DNA of 64,000 nucleotides from JBBQWT01 sp038210375 (GTDB taxonomy: Bacteria; Acidobacteriota; Terriglobia; Terriglobales; Acidobacteriaceae): positions 1 to 64,000 of the forward strand of contig JBBQWT010000001.1 in NCBI GenBank assembly GCA_038210375.1. Direction: 5' to 3'. A program made the position numbers and the translations under genes. Shown one piece after another: positions 32,726 to 42,167 of the stretch. The notes beneath the pieces are model-generated. The model was not told the DNA's origin. It did not search any database and was given only the letters and a program-made list of their open reading frames with translations. The number at the start of each line of letters is the position of its first letter. Position 1 is the first letter of the stretch.

Positions 32726-34237
32726 TCAGGCGGAGCCCGCGGACGTCTGCACGCCATTCCCTGAAGGCTCCGGTGAGGCTTGACGCAGGAGCCGGCTGGC
32801 GAGATATCCGATGACAAACGTAGCGGTAGCGCCGGCGGATACGTACCACGTCCACGCCACTTTGGTTCCCAGCCAGAGGTAAGCGTTGAGAGCCAGGCCG
32901 GCCGCCATCCCGATCAACGCGCCATTTTCGTTGGCTTTCTTAGTGAGCACCCCCAGCAGGAACACACCCAGCAAGCCGCCGTAGGGGATAGACGCGATCT
33001 GCAAGCCCAGTTCGAGCACCCGCTGCCCTCCGCTGCGCGTCAGGATCGCCAAAGAGAACAGAACCGCCGCCCAGAACAGGGTGGTGAAGCGGGAAACGGT
33101 CATGCGTTTGGCCTCGCTGGTTTGAGGCCGCATTTTCAAATAAAAATCCATGACCGTGGTGGACGAAAGTGAATTGAGGGCCGCACTCAGGTTTGACATG
33201 GCCGCGGCGAGAATGGCGGCGATGAGCACCCCGGCGATCCCGACGGGCATCTGGCTGACGATGAAGGTGGGAAATATGCGGTCGGAGCGCAGAAAAGGAA
33301 CCGCGGGGGGAAATAGGCCATAGAAGACAAACAAGCCCGCGCCCACCATGAGAAAAAGTGAAAACTGGAAGAGAACGGCGCCGCCGCTGGCCAGCAGGGC
33401 AACGATTGCCTGCTTCTGGTCGCGCGCGGCCAGCAGGCGCTGCACCATAAGCTGGTCGGTGCCGTGGCTGGCGGTGGTGAGAAATGTTCCTCCGATTAAT
33501 CCCGCCCAGAATGTGTAGGTCTTGAAAAATGTCGGGGTGAAATCGAATATCTGGAATTTGTGAGCGGCGCTGGCGGTGGCCAGCACGGTCGTGAGTCCCC
33601 CCGGCACCAGGTGCAGCAAGGTAAAGAAACCGATGATCGTGCCCGCAACGTAGATGAGCATCTGCACCACGTCGGTCCAGATTACGGCGGTCATGCCGCC
33701 CTCGAATGTGTAAACCACGGTAAGAAGAGTGATGATGCCGATGGAAGCAATGTCGCTCGAGGCCGGGGAGATAAACTTGACCAGGTATCTTTGCAGGGCG
33801 ATGCTGACCACGATAGAAATGGCGAAGACCCTAACGCCTTCGGCGGCGGCGCGAGTTGCGAGAAACAGGCCAGCCGTGAAGCGATAGAGTTTTTTGCCGA
33901 AGCGGCGGTCTATCAACTGGTAGGCGGTGAACAGTTCTCCGCGAAAATACTGGGGTATAAAAATGATGCTGATGATGACCCGGGCGACCATGTAGCCCAG
34001 CACCAATTGAAGAAAACTGAAGTTGGTGTCATAAGCCAGGCCGGGAATGCTGATGATGGTGAGGGTACTGGTTTCGGCGGAGACGATGGAAAGCGCGATC
34101 GCCCACCAGGGGACATTGCGATCAGCGAGAAAATAATTTTTCAGCGATCGGTCGGCCTTGCGAAAACGCAGGCCGAAGGCGGTAATGCCCGCCAGATACA
34201 ACGCGACAATCAGTAAATCGACGCGGCCGAGTCCCAT
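32726..34237 (-). CDS. sodium:solute symporter (SSS family)
   Basis: A 503-residue inner-membrane protein with about 13 helices, SSS type. The N-terminus shows FRKADRSLKNYFLADRNVPWW, the helix 1-2 loop of SGLT/NIS-like carriers, followed by SAETSTLTIISIPGLAY with the ion-binding Ser/Thr residues; later come SHGTDQLMVQRLLAARD and AAILAAAMSNLSAALNSLSS. It is first in an operon with the amino acid permease and is divergent from an N-acetylhexosamine-kinase-like gene, so a sugar or amino-sugar substrate is plausible. Confidence 0.9.
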   Translation of the reverse strand: MGLGRVDLLIVALYLAGITAFGLRFRKADRSLKNYFLADRNVPWWAIALSIVSAETSTLTIISIPGLAYDTNFSFLQLVLGYMVARVIISIIFIPQYFRGELFTAYQLIDRRFGKKLYRFTAGLFLATRAAAEGVRVFAISIVVSIALQRYLVKFISPASSDIASIGIITLLTVVYTFEGGMTAVIWTDVVQMLIYVAGTIIGFFTLLHLVPGGLTTVLATASAAHKFQIFDFTPTFFKTYTFWAGLIGGTFLTTASHGTDQLMVQRLLAARDQKQAIVALLASGGAVLFQFSLFLMVGAGLFVFYGLFPPAVPFLRSDRIFPTFIVSQMPVGIAGVLIAAILAAAMSNLSAALNSLSSTTVMDFYLKMRPQTSEAKRMTVSRFTTLFWAAVLFSLAILTRSGGQRVLELGLQIASIPYGGLLGVFLLGVLTKKANENGALIGMAAGLALNAYLWLGTKVAWTWYVSAGATATFVIGYLASRLLRQASPEPSGNGVQTSAGSA

Positions 34238-34285
34238 GAAGAGTCCGTAGTCTTAGCGAAATAATATGGAAAGTCGATTCATTAT

Positions 34286-34307
34286 GCGGGAATAACTTTT
34301 TTCCCGC
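34286..34307. promoter_or_regulatory. palindrome between divergent transporter and kinase genes
   Basis: GCGGGAA (34286-34292) and TTCCCGC (34301-34307) form a perfect 7-bp inverted repeat around eight bases, at mid-point of the 147-base divergent intergenic region. It could be a shared operator or a small hairpin in the leader; no regulator gene is nearby. Confidence 0.35.
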
Positions 34308-34384
34308 TCAATTTGGTTGCGAATTCGATAAGATTTTATCTTCTTTGCAGAGTTGATTCGACGATTTGAGCGACGAAAGACGAG

Positions 34385-35353
34385 ATGGCCTACTACCTTG
34401 GCATTGACGGCGGAGGAAGCAAGACCGATTCGGCGGTGGGCGACGAGACCCGGGTGCTGGGCGCCGGCCACAGCGGCACCAGCAAGATCCAGCGGGTGGA
34501 ACCGCTGATCGCGGCGGCGGCGCTCGAAACGTCCATCCGCGACGCGTGCGCCGCGGCGGGAATTGGGCCTTCGCAAATCGCGCATGCCTGCTTCGGATTG
34601 GCCGGCGCCGCGGAGCCAAGAATTGCGGCCTGGGCTGTGGACGTAATGGCGAGGGTCATGGCCGCGGATTCCGGCTCTGCCAAAAGCGACGCCGCCCGCC
34701 GCATCACCGTCGTGGGTGACCATGTGATCGCGCACGAAGCCGCCTTCGGCGGCGCTCCCGGGGTGCTCATCATCGCCGGCACGGGTTCCATCGTGTACGG
34801 AAGAAATTCGCGCGGAGAAGAAGAGCGCGCCGGCGGCTGGGGTCCCATGGTTTCCGATGAAGGCTCAGGGACCTGGATCGGGCGCAAAGCGGTGGCGGTG
34901 TGCCTGCGTCCTGATCTCGACCGCAATACGGTAGTACCCAATCCCAACCCAGGATGCCTCCGTAAAGCGATCCTTGCGCTGTGGCGCGTCACCGGGAATG
35001 CTGACCTGGCTTATGCCGCCAATTCGACCCCTGCGCCCGATTTTGCCGGGCTTTATCCTCTGGTGTTGCATTGTGCCTCGGAAGGCGACCGCATCGCGCA
35101 GGATTTGCTGCATGCCGCCGGCCGTGAGCTGGCGGAGCTTGCCTTCCAGGTCGTCAACTCGCTGTGGACAGATTCTGAAGCGGTCAATTTCGCACTGGTC
35201 GGAGGAGTGGCGCAAAGTTCAGCCGAAGTGCGCCTGGCGTTTGCGCAAACCATCGGCAAATTGCATTCGCTGAGCGAGGTAGCTACCTCGCAGCGGGAGC
35301 CGGTGCTGGGAGCTCTTTCCCTGGCTCGCCGTTTAGCCAGGGCCACGGCCTGA
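34385..35353 (+). CDS. BadF/BadG-type ATPase, N-acetylglucosamine-kinase-like
   Basis: ASKHA-fold kinase of 322 residues. The phosphate-1 loop is YLGIDGGGSKTDSAVGD at residues 4-20; FGLAGAAEPR, GAPGVLIIAGTGSIVYG with the phosphate-2 region, GWGPMVSDEGSGTWIGR and the adenosine-site FALVGGVAQSS follow. The set fits eukaryote-like N-acetylglucosamine kinases (BcrAD/BadFG family). Its likely role is phosphorylating an amino sugar taken up by the neighbouring carrier; this link is inference. It is followed after 28 bases by a conserved unknown gene. Confidence 0.88.
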   Translation: MAYYLGIDGGGSKTDSAVGDETRVLGAGHSGTSKIQRVEPLIAAAALETSIRDACAAAGIGPSQIAHACFGLAGAAEPRIAAWAVDVMARVMAADSGSAKSDAARRITVVGDHVIAHEAAFGGAPGVLIIAGTGSIVYGRNSRGEEERAGGWGPMVSDEGSGTWIGRKAVAVCLRPDLDRNTVVPNPNPGCLRKAILALWRVTGNADLAYAANSTPAPDFAGLYPLVLHCASEGDRIAQDLLHAAGRELAELAFQVVNSLWTDSEAVNFALVGGVAQSSAEVRLAFAQTIGKLHSLSEVATSQREPVLGALSLARRLARATA

Positions 35354-35381
35354 GCCCCGCTGTACCGCGAACCGGGAACTG

Positions 35382-36185
35382 ATGAGCGAAATGGACACCC
35401 CGCGCAAACTTCCTACGATGCCGGCGAAGCCTGGTGCCGACGTACGGATGGCGGAAACTGTGCATAGCGAATCACGGGCGGACCTGCTGCAAGCGGCGGC
35501 CAGTCCCCAGCTTTCAGAAGATCTGGCGCTGTTGATGCTGGCGCGCCGCGACCTCCCCGGCGCGGTCATCGAGGCCCTGGCCAGGAACCCGGGATTGATG
35601 CACAGCCGCAAGCTGAAAGAAGCGGTGGTGAGGCACCCGCACACTCCGCGCCATGTCACGCTGTCCATGGCGCGGCATCTCTACACCTTCGAGCTGATGC
35701 AGATCGCGCTGGCCCCCGCCATTCCGGCGGATATCAAGCTGGCGGTGGAGCAGGTCATTGAATCCCGCATGGGGAAACTCTCATCCGGCGAGCGCCTGAC
35801 CTTGGCGCGGCGCTCCTCGGGAAGGGTGGCGGCGGCGCTGTTGTTTGACCCTGACCGGCGCATCATTGAAGCCGCGCTGGACAACCCCTATCTCACCGAG
35901 GTGCTGGTAGTGAAACGCCTGATGATGGAAAACGGTCCGCAAAGCTTTGCCGAGTCGGTTTGCGTGCACGGTAAATGGTCGGTGCGCCGCGACATTCGCG
36001 CGGCGCTGATTCGCCATCCGTTCACCCCGTTGGGCAGAGTGCTGGTGTACGCGCGCTCGCTGCCCAGCTACATGCTGCGCGACGTGCTTTCTCATTCCCG
36101 GGTAGATGCCAGCGTGAAAATCTACCTGCTGGAGGAGCTGCACCAGCGGGAATTGAAGATGCAGGCGGAGCGCAAGCCGGAATAG
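35382..36185 (+). CDS. repeat-containing protein of unknown function
   Basis: A 267-residue helical cytosolic protein with several units of about 24 residues of the form LALLMLARRDLPGAVIEALA, LKEAVVRHPHTPRHVTLSMA and IRAALIRHPFTPLGRVLVYA, a HEAT/leucine-variant type solenoid with the phrase 'RHPxTP' occurring twice. Such proteins are found across Acidobacteria but I know of no function. It is co-directional with the kinase (28 bases) and convergent with uvrC. Confidence 0.55.
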   Translation: MSEMDTPRKLPTMPAKPGADVRMAETVHSESRADLLQAAASPQLSEDLALLMLARRDLPGAVIEALARNPGLMHSRKLKEAVVRHPHTPRHVTLSMARHLYTFELMQIALAPAIPADIKLAVEQVIESRMGKLSSGERLTLARRSSGRVAAALLFDPDRRIIEAALDNPYLTEVLVVKRLMMENGPQSFAESVCVHGKWSVRRDIRAALIRHPFTPLGRVLVYARSLPSYMLRDVLSHSRVDASVKIYLLEELHQRELKMQAERKPE

Positions 36186-36197
36186 GCGTCTCGCCGG

Positions 36198-38093
36198 TTA
36201 GTCCGCCGCGGGGGAATTGAGATGCTGCAAGATGGCGGCCGCCTGGCCGGGAGTAACCACCGCCGACAGCGCCGCGGCATCGGCCTCGCGCACCGCTTTC
36301 AGGCTGCCAAAATGCTCGATCAACCGCTGGCGCGAACGCTCGCCAATGCCGGGAATATCGAGCAGCTCCGATTTGCGATCGCGCATTTGTCTTCGCTTGC
36401 GATGGAACGTCAGCGCAAAGCGGTGGGATTCATCGCGAATCAACTGCACCATGTGTAGCACCGGCGAGTGCCGGTCGAGATAGATCGGCTCATCTTCCTG
36501 GCCGTGAACGTAAATGATCTCTTCCTTCTTGGCGATCGAAGCCAGCGGCTGGTTCACCATGGATAGCTCTTCAAGTGCCTGGGCGGCGGCGTGCAGCTGT
36601 CCGATTCCGCCGTCGATCAGCACCAGGCTGGGCATCGGTTTCTGTTCCTGCAGGATGCGTGCATAGCGCCGCGTGATCACCTCGCGCATTGACGCGAAAT
36701 CGTCCACTCCGGTCACGGTGCGAATAATGAACTTGCGGTAGTCGGATTTCTTGATCTTGCCGTCCTCCCAAACCACCATGGAGGCCACGGTCTCGCTGCC
36801 CTGGATGTGCGAAATGTCGAAGCACTCGATGCGCGTGGGCAGTTCGGGCAGGGTGAGAGCATCCTGCAACGCTTCCTGAATGGCTTGGGTGGCCGGCTTC
36901 ATTACCCTAAAGCGCTGTTCGAAGGATTGGCGGGCGTTGCGCGCCGCCAGATCGATCAACGAACGCTTGTCTCCCCGCAAAGGGACGATGATCTCAACCC
37001 GCTTTCCCCGTTTTTCTGACAGTAATTCCGCCAGGGTCTCGCGGTCTTCGAAATCCCACGGCACATAAATGAAGCGGGGTACGTGTTGCTGGTCGATATA
37101 AATCTGCTTGAGCAAGGTGGAAAAGAACTCGGCAGGGGCGAACCCGGGGGCGGTGAGATCCGGCGCCCCAGCATGGCCAGGCGCATTCGCGGCGTCATGG
37201 TTGCCCCCGGTGGGAGCGCCGCAGACGTTAAAGCTGAGCTCTTCCCAGAACATTTCGCGGCGGTCGAGAACCCGCCCGCCGCGCATATGAAAGAGGTTCA
37301 CCGCCAGCATGTCGGTCTCGCAGTGATAGCCGAACACATCGGCCTCGTCGCCGTCGGCGGTATCCATGCGCTGTTTTTCACGCAACTGCTCGACCGTGGA
37401 GATGAGGTCGCGATATTTTCCGGCCCGCTCATATTCCTGTGACGAAGCCGCCTGGTCCATGCGCGCGCGCAGGGAGCTGGAAAGATCGCTCTGCCGGCCT
37501 TCCAGAAACAGCTTCACGTCGTTGATCGCTTCTGAATAGATTTCCGGGCTGGTGAGCTCCATCACGCACGGGCCCAGGCAGCGCTTGATGTAGTACTGCA
37601 AGCAGGGCCGGGGGTAGTAGCGGGTCAGATCCAGCTTGCACGACGGCACCAGGAAATTGCGGTGGATCAGATCCACGATGCGGTGCGCGAGGTTGCCGGG
37701 AAAATAAGGGCCGAAATAGAGGTTGCCGTCTCTTTTCAGGCGGCGGGTGACAAACACCCGGGGAAAACGTTCTTTTACCGTCAGCTTGATGTAGGGGTAG
37801 GTCTTGTCATCGCGCAGCAGGATGTTGAAACGCGGCTTGCGCTGCTTGATCAGGTTATTTTCCAGCGCCAGGGCCTCTTTCTCATTGGCCACCACGATGG
37901 TTTCAATATCGACTGCTTCGCGCAAGAGGGAGCCGGTCTTGGCGTCTTTCCCGGGAATGTCCTGGAAATAAGAGCGCACGCGGGCGCGAAGGTTTTTGGC
38001 CTTGCCCACGTAAATGACCTGGCCTTCGGCGTTCTTGTAGAGATAGACGCCGGGAGACGTAGTCAGCGTGCGGATTTTTTCGCGAAAATCCAT
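36198..38093 (-). CDS. uvrC: excinuclease ABC subunit C
   Basis: UvrC makes both incisions in nucleotide excision repair. In order: the GIY-YIG domain (PGVYLYKNAEGQVIYVGKAK, residues about 13-32), the Cys-rich segment YPRPCLQYYIKRCLGPC, the UVR motif (YERAGKYRDLISTVEQL), the RNase H-like half with ECFDISHIQGSETVASMVVW and VLIDGGIGQL, and C-terminal helix-hairpin-helix motifs (LLDIPGIGERSRQRL). The ATG at 38093 gives 631 residues, a normal length. A Gly/Ala/Pro-rich insert of about 25 residues (TGGNHDAANAPGHAGAPDL) sits between the UVR motif and the C-terminal half. Confidence 0.96.
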   Translation of the reverse strand: MDFREKIRTLTTSPGVYLYKNAEGQVIYVGKAKNLRARVRSYFQDIPGKDAKTGSLLREAVDIETIVVANEKEALALENNLIKQRKPRFNILLRDDKTYPYIKLTVKERFPRVFVTRRLKRDGNLYFGPYFPGNLAHRIVDLIHRNFLVPSCKLDLTRYYPRPCLQYYIKRCLGPCVMELTSPEIYSEAINDVKLFLEGRQSDLSSSLRARMDQAASSQEYERAGKYRDLISTVEQLREKQRMDTADGDEADVFGYHCETDMLAVNLFHMRGGRVLDRREMFWEELSFNVCGAPTGGNHDAANAPGHAGAPDLTAPGFAPAEFFSTLLKQIYIDQQHVPRFIYVPWDFEDRETLAELLSEKRGKRVEIIVPLRGDKRSLIDLAARNARQSFEQRFRVMKPATQAIQEALQDALTLPELPTRIECFDISHIQGSETVASMVVWEDGKIKKSDYRKFIIRTVTGVDDFASMREVITRRYARILQEQKPMPSLVLIDGGIGQLHAAAQALEELSMVNQPLASIAKKEEIIYVHGQEDEPIYLDRHSPVLHMVQLIRDESHRFALTFHRKRRQMRDRKSELLDIPGIGERSRQRLIEHFGSLKAVREADAAALSAVVTPGQAAAILQHLNSPAAD

Positions 38094-38297
38094 GCCAGGA
38101 CTCAATCTTAAACAAGGAGAGGATGCCGCAACAATCTTCCGCGGCAGGAGGATCAAAGCATGAGCGGCGCTCCGGCAAACCTTCCCCGTCTCCGCCTGCG
38201 GGCTCAGATTAGATGACCTCAAGATATCGCCGGATTCGGCAGCCGCCCGCGTATTTCCCGGCGCTGATGGGCTGATGTTTTGCGGTAAAATGAACGG

Positions 38298-38969
38298 GTG
38301 AAGACCTTCTCCATTGCCTGCATGTTTGTACTGCTGGGCGCGGTTGCGGCCGTGTCCCAGGCATCGCCGCAGAACGATCCGCCCCGCGGCAATGAAGCGG
38401 CTCCGCGCAGCGAAGATCAGGCAGTATCACCCCAGAGCCGGCGGCCTGGTTCGGGTCAGGGCTCGCGGAAGCAGCGATCAGAATCCCGCGTGTCCTCTGA
38501 GGAAAGTTCCAGCCGCGACACCAAGATTGATTTGAGCCCGCCGCCGGGAGACGTGAAGGACCACCCCGAGAGCTCCATCGAACCGGAAGGCGACGTGCAG
38601 GAGTTCCACAATTACGACCCGCACCGCGCCGAAAAGAACGTGGAAATCGGAGATTACTACTTCAAGCTGAGCAATTATGCGGCGGCCGAGAGCCGGTATC
38701 GCGAGGCGCTGGAATACAAGCCCAACGACGCGGTGGCGACGTTCCGCCTGGCAACCGCGCTCGAACACGAGGGAAAAAATTCGGCAGCCCGCGAAAGCTA
38801 CCAGAAATATCTGCAGGTGCTGCCCGCAGGACCTTATGCCAGGGAATCAAACGCGGCGGTACAGCGCCTGGCCAGCGCCGGCCCGGATGGTGGCGTGGAA
38901 AAAAGAAAAGCCGCCAAATACTCGAAATCTACTTCTCGACTCGTAAAAAATTTCCCGTCGCCGCGTTAA
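38298..38969 (+). CDS. exported TPR protein
   Basis: A 223-residue exported protein starting at a GTG with signal peptide KTFSIACMFVLLGAVAAVSQA. A low-complexity Ser/Arg/Pro region (about 25-100) is followed by two tetratricopeptide repeats (VEIGDYYFKLSNYAAAESRY and AVATFRLATALEHEGKNSAA), the form of periplasmic TPR adaptors such as BamD-like or tol-associated proteins. Its 3' end overlaps that of the convergent lipoprotein gene by 41 bases. Confidence 0.65.
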   Translation: MKTFSIACMFVLLGAVAAVSQASPQNDPPRGNEAAPRSEDQAVSPQSRRPGSGQGSRKQRSESRVSSEESSSRDTKIDLSPPPGDVKDHPESSIEPEGDVQEFHNYDPHRAEKNVEIGDYYFKLSNYAAAESRYREALEYKPNDAVATFRLATALEHEGKNSAARESYQKYLQVLPAGPYARESNAAVQRLASAGPDGGVEKRKAAKYSKSTSRLVKNFPSPR

Positions 38970-39537
38970 CCACCACCTGCAGGCTTCCCTCGGAAGCGCC
39001 ATAATGAACGTTCCAAACCAGTTGCTCCTGCGCCGGGTCCCACGAGAGATAGTACGTGACCGGCAGGTTGGGGTTCTTCTCGATGAGGGCCTTGCCTCCA
39101 TGTTGCTGGGCGACTTCATAGGCCTTGTCAGAATCCGCTTTGAGAAACGGCACGCGAAATGGACGGGTGGAAAGGTTCGACGGCGTATAGCTGTCGTCGG
39201 CATCGGTGGAGACACCGGCGGAGGGCTCGTCTTTGCCGATCGCGCCCGACCAGGTCCACGGCTTGATGCGCTTCTTGCCGTCCGAGGCGAAGCTCGCATT
39301 CCACACCGCAGCCTTGCCGTCGTGGCCATTGGCTTCGGGCAGCGCCTGCGATTTCAAGGTCACGGGCTGCGCGTCAGAGGCCCACGAGCGGGCGGTGACG
39401 TAAAGACGCTGGAAAGCGATGCGTCCGGTATCGGTCTGCACGGTTTTGGGCGCGGAATATTCGGAGGCGACCGGCGGCTTGGCGGTGCATCCGGCGAGGC
39501 TAAGTAGAATCGCTGTGCTTACCATGAGATTTTTCAT
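38929..39537 (-). CDS. lipoprotein with PepSY-like C-terminus
   Basis: A 202-residue lipoprotein: signal KNLMVSTAILLSLAGC with the lipobox LAGC. The mature part has AFQRLYVTARSWASDA and ends with YYLSWDPAQEQLVWNVHYG and VVVNAATGNFLRV, which resembles the PepSY strand-turn pattern. The function is unknown. The ATG at 39537 fits the signal peptide; the frame continues upstream. It overlaps the convergent TPR gene. Confidence 0.6.
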   Translation of the reverse strand: MKNLMVSTAILLSLAGCTAKPPVASEYSAPKTVQTDTGRIAFQRLYVTARSWASDAQPVTLKSQALPEANGHDGKAAVWNASFASDGKKRIKPWTWSGAIGKDEPSAGVSTDADDSYTPSNLSTRPFRVPFLKADSDKAYEVAQQHGGKALIEKNPNLPVTYYLSWDPAQEQLVWNVHYGASEGSLQVVVNAATGNFLRVEK

Positions 39538-39704
39538 AAGGGACACAAGGTTATTCTCGGCTTGAATTTGGAACACCATCATATAAGCTTCCGCGATTTT
39601 CATAAGCGAAGCCGGCATGGGAGCGGCAAACTCCGCTGGCTGCCGTTACAATTCTATCGTGGCAGCGCCGCTCGGGCGGGCATCCCCCGGCGCCAGGAGA
39701 CCAT

Positions 39705-40208
39705 ATGACCGACTACGTCCAGCTTACCCGGAATGAAATCGACCGGGCCACCAATGGGATCACGCTGGCGGAGCTCACCCGGCATCCTGCAGGGAAGTGG
39801 TGTGCCGCCGAAGTTCTGGAGCACCTGGGATTGGCTTTTTCCGGAACGGCGCGCAGCCTGGAAAGGGCTTTGGAGATGGGACGGCCTGCGGCCACGCCCA
39901 AGAGCTTTAGCCAGAAGATTTTTACGGTGGTGGTGGTGGGGTTGGGGCACCTCCCTCACGGGCGGCCCGCCCCGGCGATGGTCATCCCGGGAAAGATTGC
40001 ACCGGAAGAGGCGTTGTCGTGGACCTGCCGAAACCTCGAAGAGATGGGAGTCGTACTGACTCGTTGCGCCGAGAAGTTCGGCTTAAGCGTCAAGCTGAAT
40101 GATCATCCCATCCTGGGAGCATTCAATATCGAGCAGTGGCGAAAATTTCATTATGTCCACACCCGCCATCACATGAGACAAATCAGGAAACTGCGATCGC
40201 AGGCATAA
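39705..40208 (+). CDS. DinB-like four-helix protein
   Basis: A 167-residue protein of the DinB/DUF1569-like superfamily, metal-binding four-helix bundles; many act as thiol transferases in low-molecular-weight thiol metabolism. Potential metal ligands are VLEHLGLAF (His near residue 41) and HYVHTRHHMRQI near the C-terminus (His pair on the last helix). It stands alone, with no obvious partner. Confidence 0.72.
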   Translation: MTDYVQLTRNEIDRATNGITLAELTRHPAGKWCAAEVLEHLGLAFSGTARSLERALEMGRPAATPKSFSQKIFTVVVVGLGHLPHGRPAPAMVIPGKIAPEEALSWTCRNLEEMGVVLTRCAEKFGLSVKLNDHPILGAFNIEQWRKFHYVHTRHHMRQIRKLRSQA

Positions 40209-40274
40209 AAAAGGAGGCGCAGCATCCAAAGCATCCCGGGACTTACGCCTGCTCATCACGTCGGCGAAAAAGTT

Positions 40275-40961
40275 CTATTGGTAAATTCGGCTGCTCACTC
40301 CGGCGCGGCGGGCCTGTTCTTTCAATGCATCGAGCTGAGCGGTGGCCTTGGACAGGGCTTCACGCTTGGCCTCGATTTCATCGTGGTCCTTCAGGTTGGC
40401 CTGGTCGAAGGCGCCAGGATCGCGCAACCGGGCCCCGGCGTCGGAGTAATAGACCGCCTGGCGCATGCGGGTTTCGCGTTCGGTGACGTCGAGCTCACGC
40501 TGCAGCAGCGAAACCTTGGCCCGCTGGTCGGCCATTTTCGCGGTCCACGCGGAGTCAAGTTTGTCGGCGCGCTTCACCGGGTCATTGTCGGGCACGGCGG
40601 CATCCGCTGATTTGGATTTATCGGTGTCGGCCGAATGCGAGCCGGTGGCCAGCGCGGTGCGGGAATCGTCGCTCACGGCGCCGGATGAATCCACGGTATT
40701 GTCTTCGACGCTCTCTGATGAAGTCGAGCGCGCGCGGTGGGAGGTGGTGGTCGAGGGCTCGCGTCTAATCGTGGGAGCAGTCACCAGGTCGTCGTTGGTG
40801 ATCACGCGCGCCCTGCGCGTGGTCAGGACGCGGTTCTTGCGGGCCTGCGCCGCCACTTCTCCCAGCGAGGGCTGCGCCTGGGCTTGCGTGAACCCGGCGA
40901 CGAAAATGACCACCAGGGCAATGGCCAGGGTGCGCCCTGAATTTGCAAAAATCGGTTTCAT
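40275..40961 (-). CDS. exported coiled-coil protein
   Basis: A 228-residue exported protein with signal RTLAIALVVIFVAGFTQAQA, a start at the ATG 40961 behind GGAGG, a short conserved patch (PSLGEVAAQARKNR), a Ser/Asp-rich linker and a C-terminal coiled coil (about residues 140-228: KVSLLQRELDVTERETRMRQ ... DEIEAKREALSKATAQLDAL). I know it only as a recurring acidobacterial envelope protein without assigned function. Confidence 0.55.
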   Translation of the reverse strand: MKPIFANSGRTLAIALVVIFVAGFTQAQAQPSLGEVAAQARKNRVLTTRRARVITNDDLVTAPTIRREPSTTTSHRARSTSSESVEDNTVDSSGAVSDDSRTALATGSHSADTDKSKSADAAVPDNDPVKRADKLDSAWTAKMADQRAKVSLLQRELDVTERETRMRQAVYYSDAGARLRDPGAFDQANLKDHDEIEAKREALSKATAQLDALKEQARRAGVSSRIYQ

Positions 40962-41132
40962 AGCGAATGTCCCTCCACGAATCAGGCTGCTCCCATATTT
41001 TAGCGCGGTTCCACCCCCGGGCAACGGCCGATCACAATAAACTCCAATTCCCAGCATGACAGAATCGGCGATTTGGGGCTAATGACGAAAGTGCTCCCGC
41101 CGGTGGCGGGAAATCGAGAGGTGAAGTGGGCC

Positions 41133-42080
41133 TCAGCCCAACAAACCGCTATACCATTCGATGACCGGGCCACCGGCAAAGGCGGCGATGAGGGCGGCCG
41201 CGCCGAGGAAGACCCCAAACGGGATCTGATAGCGCCGGGCGGATTGCCAGGCTCGGGCCGAGGCCTCGGCAGCTGTGCGGGTTCGCGCGAAACGGCGCTT
41301 GCGCTTCTGCCAGTACATCACCACGATGGGCAGGCCAAAGCACAGTCCCACGAGCGATGCGGCCAGCATGGTGAAGATGGCCAGGTTCATGCCCAGGAAG
41401 GCGCCCACCATTCCCATGAGCTTGACGTCGCCGAAACCCATGCCTCGGATGCCCTGCAGGTAGAAGTATCCCGCGCCCACGATATAGATAAACCCGGCGC
41501 CGAACGCGGCGCCCAGCAGCGCGTTGAACACCGAGGGAAAGGGTTGGATGTTGGCCAAATTCGGCAGGCCACTGGCAATGAGAAGAAAATAGGCGGGACC
41601 GGACACCGGCACCAACCCGCTGAACAGCACGCCTAGAACCAGGCCAGGAATGGTCATCGCATCGGGCAACCACTTCTTTTCGGCGTCGGTAAAGATCAGG
41701 CCGAGGAGCAGAAAGCCAAAGATGCAGTACTTGAGCGCGGCCAGACTCAGTCCGAAAAACAACAGGGACGCCACAAATAGAACCCCGACAAGAATCTCCA
41801 CGATGGCGTAGCGCGCGGAGATGGGAGCGTGGCAAGTGCGGCAACGGCCTTGAAGCAACAGCCATGCCATAACGGGGATGTTGTCGCGGGGCTTGATTTT
41901 GGTCTTGCACCGCGGGCAGGCGGAGCCGGGATAGACGACGGAGAGGCCGCGCGGCAGCCGGTAGATGAGGACGTTCAAGAAACTTCCGAACACGAGGCCG
42001 AACATGCCGGCAAAAAAAAGAATGGGAACAGGAACGGGGGCGAGAGAGATATCGGCGCTGCTCAACGACAAATTATTCAC
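41133..42080 (-). CDS. prepilin peptidase / N-methyltransferase
   Basis: PilD-type A24 aspartic peptidase in the inner membrane that cuts and N-methylates type IV prepilins. The N-terminal part has FGSFLNVLIYRLPRG and two Cys pairs (CPRCKTKI and CRTCHAPI) for zinc; catalytic Asp motifs are FTDAEKKWLPDAMT and GMGFGDVKLMG. Eight hydrophobic segments and 315 residues fit. I use the GTG at 42080, five bases after GAAAGG; upstream residues do not fit the family. There are no pilus genes nearby, so the partners are elsewhere. Confidence 0.9.
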   Translation of the reverse strand: MNNLSLSSADISLAPVPVPILFFAGMFGLVFGSFLNVLIYRLPRGLSVVYPGSACPRCKTKIKPRDNIPVMAWLLLQGRCRTCHAPISARYAIVEILVGVLFVASLLFFGLSLAALKYCIFGFLLLGLIFTDAEKKWLPDAMTIPGLVLGVLFSGLVPVSGPAYFLLIASGLPNLANIQPFPSVFNALLGAAFGAGFIYIVGAGYFYLQGIRGMGFGDVKLMGMVGAFLGMNLAIFTMLAASLVGLCFGLPIVVMYWQKRKRRFARTRTAAEASARAWQSARRYQIPFGVFLGAAALIAAFAGGPVIEWYSGLLG

Positions 42081-42167
42081 CGCGCCTTTCGCAAAGTACC
42101 GTGCCGCTGCGGCAGGGCTGAGTGTGATTATACGTTTGCCCTGAACGCCTATACGATACTCGACTAG

